Both the position numbers and the translations under genes were made by a program. The notes under the pieces are model-generated. The model had not been told where the DNA came from. It made no database searches and saw only the letters and a program-made list of their open reading frames with translations. 32,998 nucleotides of DNA from positions 1-32,998 of the forward strand of contig NZ_JARWOP010000364.1 of NCBI RefSeq assembly GCF_029868745.1. Direction: 5' to 3'. The stretch comes from Nocardia wallacei (GTDB lineage: Bacteria > Actinomycetota > Actinomycetes > Mycobacteriales > Mycobacteriaceae). Positions 31,920-32,998 of the stretch are shown piece after piece (position 1 is the first letter of the stretch; each line of letters begins with the position of its first letter).

Positions 31920-32049
31920 AGCGGCCTTCACAGTTCTACCTGCACGGGATCGCCCTGGCAGGGTACGGTCAATGCCAACAGAAGTGCCGGCGGCCGGTGC
32001 CGGAATCTCCAAGGGCGCGACAGCCGGTCGCGTTGGGTGACGGCAGGGA

Positions 32050-32076
32050 CGGCATCGCGATGCCGGTACGGATAAT
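32050..32076 (+). promoter_or_regulatory. 16-bp palindrome and candidate -10 box upstream of garA
   Basis: CGGCATCGCGATGCCG (32050-32065) is a perfect palindrome, and GATAAT (32071-32076) follows 5 bp later. The gcvH-garA gap is 179 bp, so garA may have its own promoter. The palindrome would lie in the -10/-35 spacer, a classic operator position. The regulator is unknown. Confidence 0.4.
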
Positions 32077-32098
32077 CGGTTCGAGGAGGAGAGCAAGG

Positions 32099-32575
32099 GT
32101 GAGCGAGAACAAAGACCCGGGTTACGGGGAGAGCGCGGCCGAGACCACATCGGTGTTCCGCGCTGATTTCCTCAACGAGGTCGACGCGTCGCGCTCCGGT
32201 GAGCAAACCGGCGACCAGCCGGTGCAAGGGGTCGAGGGCCTGCCTCCGGGCGCCGCCCTTCTGGTAGTCAAGCGTGGACCGAACGCGGGCTCGCGGTTCC
32301 TGCTGGATCAGCCCACCACCTCGGCTGGGCGCCACCCCGACAGCGACATCTTTCTCGACGATGTCACCGTCTCCCGCCGCCACGCGGAGTTCCGCCAGGA
32401 CGACGACACCTTCCAGGTGGTCGACGTGGGCAGCCTGAACGGCACCTACGTCAACCGGGAGCCGGTGGACTCCTCGGAGTTGCAGAACGGCGACGAGGTG
32501 CAGATCGGCAAGTTCCGGCTGGTGTTCCTGACCGGACCACGTCCCGCCCAGAACGATTCCGCGGGCGCGCTCTAG
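32099..32575 (+). CDS. garA: GarA-like FHA-domain regulator (PknB/PknG substrate)
   Basis: The 158-residue protein has the N-terminal ETTSVF motif (15-20), whose threonines (Thr16 and Thr17) are the PknG and PknB sites in mycobacterial GarA. An FHA domain follows: AGRHPDSDIFLDD, then SRRHAEF (92-98), and GSLNGTYVN (111-119) with the phosphothreonine-binding Arg, Ser and Asn. Unphosphorylated GarA binds and inhibits 2-oxoglutarate dehydrogenase and glutamate dehydrogenase and activates glutamate synthase; phosphorylation closes it on its own FHA domain. GTG at 32099 follows GAGGAGGA at suitable spacing; the frame is open 34 codons further but these lack the family sequence. Confidence 0.95.
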   Translation: MSENKDPGYGESAAETTSVFRADFLNEVDASRSGEQTGDQPVQGVEGLPPGAALLVVKRGPNAGSRFLLDQPTTSAGRHPDSDIFLDDVTVSRRHAEFRQDDDTFQVVDVGSLNGTYVNREPVDSSELQNGDEVQIGKFRLVFLTGPRPAQNDSAGAL

Positions 32576-32592
32576 CGGGGTCGGTCGCAGAC

Positions 32593-32919
32593 ATGACAGG
32601 CGCAGCGCAGTGGACCCGCGGAGGGATGTCGATCGGCTCCGTGCTGGACCTGCTGCGTCCGGATTTCCCGGACATCACCATCTCGAAGATCCGCTTCCTC
32701 GAATCCGAGGGGCTGGTCAGCCCGGAGCGCACGCCCTCGGGCTATCGCAGGTTCTCCGTCGCCGATGTCGAGCGCCTGAGGTTCGTCCTCACGGCGCAGC
32801 GCGACCAGTACCTGCCGTTGAAGGTGATCAAGGAGCAGTTGGAGGCGATCGACAGTGGCGCCGCGACGCTCGGGGTGCGCGAGGCGCGCGCCCGGGCGGC
32901 CGACGGCGCCGGTGCGGCG
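32593..32919 (+). CDS. ftsR: MerR-family regulator (Rv1828/FtsR type), 3' truncated
   Basis: About 109 residues are readable before the homopolymer end. They begin MTGAAQWTRGGMSIGSVLDL, then LRPDFPDITISKIRFLESEGL, SPERTPSGYRRFSVADVERL and FVLTAQRDQYLPLKVIKEQL, the winged helix of the MerR type as found in mycobacterial Rv1828. Its corynebacterial counterpart FtsR controls ftsZ. The C-terminal effector or dimer part is missing because sequence quality fails. ATG at 32593 begins 17 nt after garA, matching the order garA-Rv1828. The symbol is by orthology; confidence in the family is high, in function moderate. Confidence 0.85.
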
Positions 32920-32998
32920 GGGGGGGGGGCGGGGGGGGGCGGGCCGCCCCCCCCCCCCAACACACCCCCCCCCCCCCCGCGCGGGGGGGGGGGGGGGG
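32920..32998. other. low-complexity G/C runs at the window end, probable artefact
   Basis: Long alternating runs of G and C replace the MerR coding sequence from about 32,920 to the end. They read in no frame as the expected protein. They resemble the tract at 141-174 and are best treated as low-quality sequence. Confidence 0.8.

Noticed and set aside
31920..32098. Possible glycine riboswitch or small RNA around gcvH-garA
   Set aside because: The gap has only a short palindrome and a -10-like box; no tandem glycine-aptamer features were recognised, and the gcvH leader is only 42 bp.

Overview
The window is GC-rich (roughly 70%), with many GTG starts, 4-bp ATGA/GTGA gene overlaps and G/C-ending codons, so it is an actinomycete. 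An MspA-type porin, a CYP125-type steroid P450 behind a KstR-like operator, a ChoD-type oxidoreductase, GarA and the pgsA2-gcvH-garA-MerR order place it among mycolic-acid bacteria. Nocardia is my best guess; Rhodococcus or a relative is possible. No tRNA, rRNA, CRISPR array or insertion sequence was seen.

Bases 1-140 encode the end of a peptidyl-carrier-protein domain. It is joined through a homopolymer tract (141-174) to unrelated sequence, and the window also ends in homopolymers (from about 32,920). Both look like assembly artefacts, so the genes touching them are truncated.

Bases 175-8,732 (minus strand) are a compact exopolysaccharide operon. In transcription order it holds two GT4 glycosyltransferases, a Wzx flippase, a CgeB-like glycosyltransferase, a Wzy-like polymerase, a Wzz/BY-kinase-like protein with a ruined Walker A, and a beta-helix lipoprotein cut at its 3' end. 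Most junctions overlap by 4-10 bp.

Bases 8,832-11,100 interrupt the polysaccharide theme. They hold a PadR regulator and peptide deformylase, divergent around a perfect inverted repeat, then a siderophore-binding lipoprotein behind a DtxR/IdeR-like iron box. Bases 11,204-21,417 return to surface glycans: a pyruvyltransferase-family protein and a GT2 enzyme (plus), an MspA porin (minus), and a six-gene minus-strand sugar operon. That operon encodes a C-methyltransferase, nucleotidylyltransferase, PIG-L deacetylase, SDR epimerase, RmlC-like epimerase and a degenerate C-methyltransferase paralogue. A divergent polyprenyl-phosphate glycosylphosphotransferase would start repeat-unit assembly. Priming, flipping, polymerisation, length control, sugar supply and decoration are thus all represented.

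Bases 21,483-30,700 are lipid and steroid metabolism plus membrane genes: CYP125, a TetR regulator, a ThrE-type exporter, an acyl-CoA oxidase, a PAP2-family protein, a NERD-domain membrane protein and ChoD. Bases 30,849-32,919 are a conserved core block: a CDP-alcohol phosphatidyltransferase, gcvH, garA and a truncated MerR regulator (Rv1828/FtsR type).

The most interesting points are the pseudo-kinase and pseudo-methyltransferase in the glycan locus, the sugar operon with no recognisable 4,6-dehydratase, the PadR/def operator, the KstR-like box on the CYP125 ribosome-binding site, and several genes that look leaderless.
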